Shown here: piece by piece, positions 60,844 to 64,000 of the stretch
Layout: every line of letters starts with the position of its first letter
Position numbering within the stretch: the stretch's first letter is position 1
Assembly: GCA_964428895.1 (NCBI GenBank)
Contig: CAYRZU010000002.1
Span: forward strand, 36,918 to 100,917
From: HyVt-337 sp964428895
Lineage (GTDB): Bacteria > Planctomycetota > Phycisphaerae > SM23-33
Reading direction: 5' to 3'
Length of the DNA: 64,000 bases
Notes under the pieces: model-generated
What the model was told of the DNA's origin: nothing
Seen by the model: the letters and a program-made list of their open reading frames with translations, nothing else
The model's database searches: none
Translations under genes and position numbers: made by a program

Positions 60844-61878
60844 GTGTCCAAGAAACTCCAGGAGCTGACGTGCCGACGGCGCGAGCACGCCGAGCACATC
60901 AACGCTCGCGACAAAGCCGACAAGGGCAAGCGCATTGCCGCCAGCCGCAGGCTGTTCAAGACTCAGTTCGCCACGGCCGACCTGCACTGTCACTCGCTCT
61001 ACTCCGACGGCCAAAGCTCCGTGGCCGAGAACGCCGCCCGCGCCAAGCTGTCGGGCGTGGACCTGCTGTTCGCGACCGATCACGGCACGATCAAGCAGAA
61101 GCGCGACACCGATAAGATCTCCAACGCCACCTGGGGCGAGGAATCCCACGCCGGGGGGTTCGACATGGGCCTGCTCCAACCGGTCAAGCCCCACAAGTAT
61201 CGGGTTGACCAAAGCGCCGCTGCTGGCTTCGCCGAAGGCCGCACGCTGGCGCCGTTCGTGTGGGCCGCTCACCCGACCGGCTTCAGTGTGCCCAATAAGA
61301 CGTGGGCCAAGCGCATGTTCGACGGGCTCAAGACGATCGACAACCTGGCGATGGAGGTCCTCAACGGCTTCGACGGCACGCGATCGTATTTTCGCACCGG
61401 CGTCGGGGCGGTTCCCATGATGGAACGCCTGCTGTGTGCGGGCTACGCCGTGACGCCCATTGGCTCCAGCGACGCCCACTTCCTGATGGAAGTCGGCAAC
61501 AGTTGGACGGGCGTTCTCGGGGCGACCAAGGGCCCCGGATCGATCATCAAGGGCCTGCAGGAAGGGCGCTGCTTCGCCTCCGAAGCGCCACTGCTGGAAC
61601 TCAAGTGCAACGGCAAGCCCATGGGCTCTAAGTTGCGGCCCAAGCGAGGCGCCGCCTTGAAGCTGCGTTTCCGCGCTGCCGATTCGTTCGGCCTCAACAC
61701 CGTCCGCCTGATCTCGGGCGGTAAGGTGCTCAAAGAACTCCACGCCAAAGGCGCCCAAGTCGTGGATGAGACCCTCCCCCGTAAAGCTGCCTCCGGCCGC
61801 ACGTATTTCCGCCTGGAATGCACCGCCAACGATGACCTGCGTGCGTTCAGCGCACCCATTTATGTGAACTGGACATGA
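60844..61878 (+). CDS. PHP-domain (CehA/McbA-like) metallohydrolase
   Basis: A 344-residue protein with a GTG start preceded by AAGGAGA. PHP metal motifs: LHCHSLYSDG, FATDHG, VWAAHP and IGSSDAHF. An N-terminal charged helix (RRREHAEHINARDKADKGKR) precedes the domain, and a C-terminal beta module ends FSAPIYVNW. It matches residues 448-792 of the ceramidase/PHP fusion along its full length. Its stop overlaps the next start (ATGA), coupling it to the TIM-barrel genes. Cytosolic; substrate unknown. Confidence 0.87.
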   Translation: MSKKLQELTCRRREHAEHINARDKADKGKRIAASRRLFKTQFATADLHCHSLYSDGQSSVAENAARAKLSGVDLLFATDHGTIKQKRDTDKISNATWGEESHAGGFDMGLLQPVKPHKYRVDQSAAAGFAEGRTLAPFVWAAHPTGFSVPNKTWAKRMFDGLKTIDNLAMEVLNGFDGTRSYFRTGVGAVPMMERLLCAGYAVTPIGSSDAHFLMEVGNSWTGVLGATKGPGSIIKGLQEGRCFASEAPLLELKCNGKPMGSKLRPKRGAALKLRFRAADSFGLNTVRLISGGKVLKELHAKGAQVVDETLPRKAASGRTYFRLECTANDDLRAFSAPIYVNWT

Positions 61879-63158
61879 ATACACTCGATCAATGCATCGC
61901 CGACGGGGTCTTTCCCGTCACGTTCCACAACTACAGCCCGTGGGGGTCGCCCGCGGCTGTCCCCGAAGCGGTCAAGACCTGGAAAGACCTCGGCCTGACC
62001 GTCGGCCGAACGCCGGGCTTCGACGTCGACACGGTCGGCAAAGACACCATGCTGGCCATGCTCGACGCCTGCGCCGAAGCGGGCCTCAAGTGCTTCGTGC
62101 CCGACCGCCGGGCCGGGGCCGGCGCTTTCAAGGAAGGCGGCGAAGACGGCTTTCGGCGAAGCTTTGCCGAGGCGCTCAAGGATTTCGGCGACCATCCGGC
62201 CACATTCGGCTTCGACGTCGGCGACGAGCCTTCCCGCCAGCACATCGCGCCGGCCTACCAGACCGCCGCGCTGCAGCGAGAGATAGCTCCGCACCTGACC
62301 AGCTTCCTGTCGATGGGCGGGTACGACCCCGGCGCGGTGGAGTGGATGGGCATTCGCAGCTACGGCCGGTATCTGGACGAGTACTGCCGGATCGCCCAGC
62401 CCCGCATGCTGTTCCAGAACAACTACTACGCCCTACACGAGGGCGACTACGCCGAAGACGCCTACTTCCGCAGCCACAAGATGTTCACTGACTCGTGCAA
62501 GCGCAATGGCGACATCCCCTATTGGGTCACGCTGTGCTGCTCGGGCCACATGAACATGTTCTGCCCGAGCGAGGACGACCTGCGCTGGCAGATCAACACC
62601 TCAGCCGCTCTGGGCGCCAAGGGCTTCGCGTGGTTCCTGGTCTACATCACCGAACCGCACATCAACTACCGCCTCAACCCCATCGACGAGCACTGGGAGC
62701 GGACCGAGACGTTCGAGTGGCTGAGCCGCCAGTTGCGGACGTTCCATAGACTACACGGGGCTACGTTGATGAAGCTGACGTTCCAGAAGGCGTTCTTCTG
62801 TCTCGGTGGCGGCAGCTCGGGTGGCTACCCGACCACCATCGACAGCGAACTGGTCAAGGACGTCCGCGTCCGGGACGACAAGTTCGAAGTCCTGATCTCG
62901 GAGTTCAAGGATCCCGACGGCCGTGACTATGTCGCCATCGTCAACCGGTCGCGGACCGGCTCGGGCCAGGTGATTCTCCGCTGGCACGGCAAGCCGACCG
63001 TCTACCACGTCGGCTGGAACGGCGAGGGTACGAATGAAGTCCGCGCGTTCTTTGACGACGATTGGCCCGAGAACCCCTACAAGGAAGTCGGCCCGTGGCT
63101 GGCCCCCGGACAGATGGAGCTCTATCGCGTCGAATCCGACGCACCGGAACGGTTGTAA
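61875..63158 (+). CDS. TIM-barrel glycoside hydrolase-like protein of unknown family
   Basis: A 427-residue protein starting inside the stop of the PHP gene. Residues about 15-290 look like a clan GH-A-type barrel: FHNYSPWGSP, GLTVGRTPGFD, TFGFDVGDEPSR (the DEP Glu a candidate acid/base) and AKGFAWFLVYI. A C-terminal beta-sandwich (IVNRSRTGSGQVILRW, LAPGQMELYRV) follows, as in many barrel glycosidases. No signal peptide. I cannot assign a GH family. It is the first of two tandem paralogues. Confidence 0.7.
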   Translation: MNTLDQCIADGVFPVTFHNYSPWGSPAAVPEAVKTWKDLGLTVGRTPGFDVDTVGKDTMLAMLDACAEAGLKCFVPDRRAGAGAFKEGGEDGFRRSFAEALKDFGDHPATFGFDVGDEPSRQHIAPAYQTAALQREIAPHLTSFLSMGGYDPGAVEWMGIRSYGRYLDEYCRIAQPRMLFQNNYYALHEGDYAEDAYFRSHKMFTDSCKRNGDIPYWVTLCCSGHMNMFCPSEDDLRWQINTSAALGAKGFAWFLVYITEPHINYRLNPIDEHWERTETFEWLSRQLRTFHRLHGATLMKLTFQKAFFCLGGGSSGGYPTTIDSELVKDVRVRDDKFEVLISEFKDPDGRDYVAIVNRSRTGSGQVILRWHGKPTVYHVGWNGEGTNEVRAFFDDDWPENPYKEVGPWLAPGQMELYRVESDAPERL

Positions 63159-63168
63159 GGAATCATCA

Positions 63169-64000
63169 TGAACACACTGAAGGCAATGATGGATCGGAGC
63201 GTCTTCCCGATTACGTTTCACAACTACAGCCCCTGGGGCGCCCCGGCCGGCCGGCCCGACGCGGTCACGGACTGGGTCGACCTGGGCATCACGATCGGCC
63301 GCAGCCCGGGCTACGATCCCGAGCGACATAAGACCGAAGACATGCTGGCCATGCTGGACGCGTGCGCCGAGGCGGGCATCATGCTGTTCGTCAACGACGC
63401 CCGCTGCTCGGTTAGCGCCATGGCCAACGCCAATTGCGATGAAGACGCGTATCGTCGCGGCTTTGAGGCGTCGCTGAAGGACTTCGGCGATCACCCGGCC
63501 AACTTCGGTTACGACGTGGCCGACGAACCCGCCCACGACGCCATTACCCGCACCTACCGCACCTACGCGATCCAACGCGAAATGGCTCCGCACCTGACCC
63601 CGTTCATGAGCACGGCCGGCTATACGCCCGAAGGCGCCGGCTGGATGGGCCTGCGGAGCTACCAGCGGTACATCGACGAGCTCGTGGAAACGTCCGATCC
63701 GCTGCTGCTGTTCCAAGGCAGCTACTACATGCTGCACGAGTCCGACGACGCCATCGAAAAGCACTTCCTGACCCACAAGATGTTCACCGACGCGATGGTT
63801 CGCCACCGCCTGCCGGTGTGGATCACCCTCTGCTGCACGGGCCACTACACGCTACGGTGCCCGGATCAGGAGGACATCGCTTGGCAGATCGGCATCTCCA
63901 CGGCCCTGGGCCACAAGGGCCTGGCGTGGTTCAACGTCTATACGCACCGGACGGAAGAGAACTATCGCTGGGCGCCGATCAACGAGTTCGGCGAGCGGAC
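63169..64000 (+). CDS. TIM-barrel glycoside hydrolase-like protein (3' partial)
   Basis: The first 277 residues of a tandem paralogue of the preceding gene, cut by the window end. It shares FHNYSPWGAPAG, LDACAEAG, LKDFGDHPANFGYDVADEP and a CCTGHY segment, and starts 10 bp downstream after TAAGGA. The conserved DEP again marks a likely catalytic acid. Family unassigned. Confidence 0.72.

Noticed and set aside
59479..61884. An 801-codon minus-strand open frame
   Set aside because: It runs antisense through the peptidase, HDAC and PHP genes, all of which show conserved motifs in their own frames.
1..64000. CRISPR arrays, tRNA, rRNA and prophage genes
   Set aside because: No regularly spaced short repeats, cloverleaf-like segments, rRNA signatures or phage structural motifs were seen on either strand.

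Overview
The window is a 64 kb, GC-rich piece of a planctomycete chromosome, most likely from the Phycisphaerae side of the phylum. Three things point there: five PEP-CTERM proteins ending in a Gly/Leu-rich membrane segment plus Arg-rich tail, type I dockerin-like repeats on two of them, and a density of sulfatases, unusual glycoside hydrolases, PHP metallohydrolases and URO-D-fold proteins typical of glycan-degrading planctomycetes. No rRNA, tRNA, CRISPR array, insertion sequence or phage gene was seen, so the placement rests on protein families only.

Layout. 1-2.9 kb: two tandem PEP-CTERM/dockerin surface proteins sharing a perfect 57-nt repeat. 2.9-7.2 kb: a divergent pair of paralogous PHP metallohydrolases, an Old Yellow Enzyme-type oxidoreductase and an SBBP-repeat PEP-CTERM protein. 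7.3-8.9 kb: a decayed zone with the C-terminal remnants of two deleted divergent genes, then a frameshifted ceramidase-like gene. 9-12.9 kb: a secreted heparinase II/III-like protein and a GH20-like hexosaminidase. 12.9-17.2 kb: a minus-strand operon of two short-chain-type reductases, a cytosolic FG-GAP propeller and a flavoprotein. A LuxR-type regulator at 17.7 kb sits between that operon and a plus-strand operon (18.7-23.9 kb: sulfatase, URO-D protein, oligogalacturonate-lyase-like propeller, GH32). 23.9-34.3 kb: a tight seven-gene minus-strand operon (alcohol dehydrogenase, two sulfatases, GH116, Gfo/Idh/MocA, two beta-propeller glycosidase-like proteins). 34.4-42.1 kb: VTT membrane protein, GH127, a deacetylase-like protein, FG-GAP protein, panD, sulfatase, epimerase. 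42.2-48.3 kb: an operon of a laminin-G-like/FG-GAP protein, two URO-D proteins, a rhamnose-mutarotase-like protein and an ADP-ribosylglycohydrolase. 48.3-50.7 kb: a ceramidase-like/PHP fusion. 50.9-52.2 kb: a strongly divergent chorismate synthase homologue. 52.5-55.5 kb: two PEP-CTERM genes flanking a lipoprotein phosphatase, with clear terminators. 55.6-60.8 kb: a reductive-dehalogenase-like Fe-S protein, sulfatase, MGMT-like protein, lipoprotein metallopeptidase and HDAC-family protein. 60.8-64 kb: a PHP protein coupled to two tandem TIM-barrel paralogues, the second cut by the window end.

How it fits together. All five sulfatases and most of the glycosidases start without a signal peptide, and there is no transporter, SusC/D pair or sulfatase-maturing enzyme in the window. 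The simplest reading is that imported, partly digested sulfated glycans are finished in the cytosol. URO-D-fold proteins, the fold of corrinoid methyltransferases, occur three times inside these operons, once beside a deoxysugar-mutarotase homologue. This suggests removal of O-methyl groups from methylated sugars, but it is inference and no corrinoid carrier protein was found here. A second recurring theme is the association of PHP (CehA/McbA-like) metallohydrolases with ceramidase-like hydrolases: adjacent at 7.5 kb and fused in one chain at 48.3-50.7 kb.
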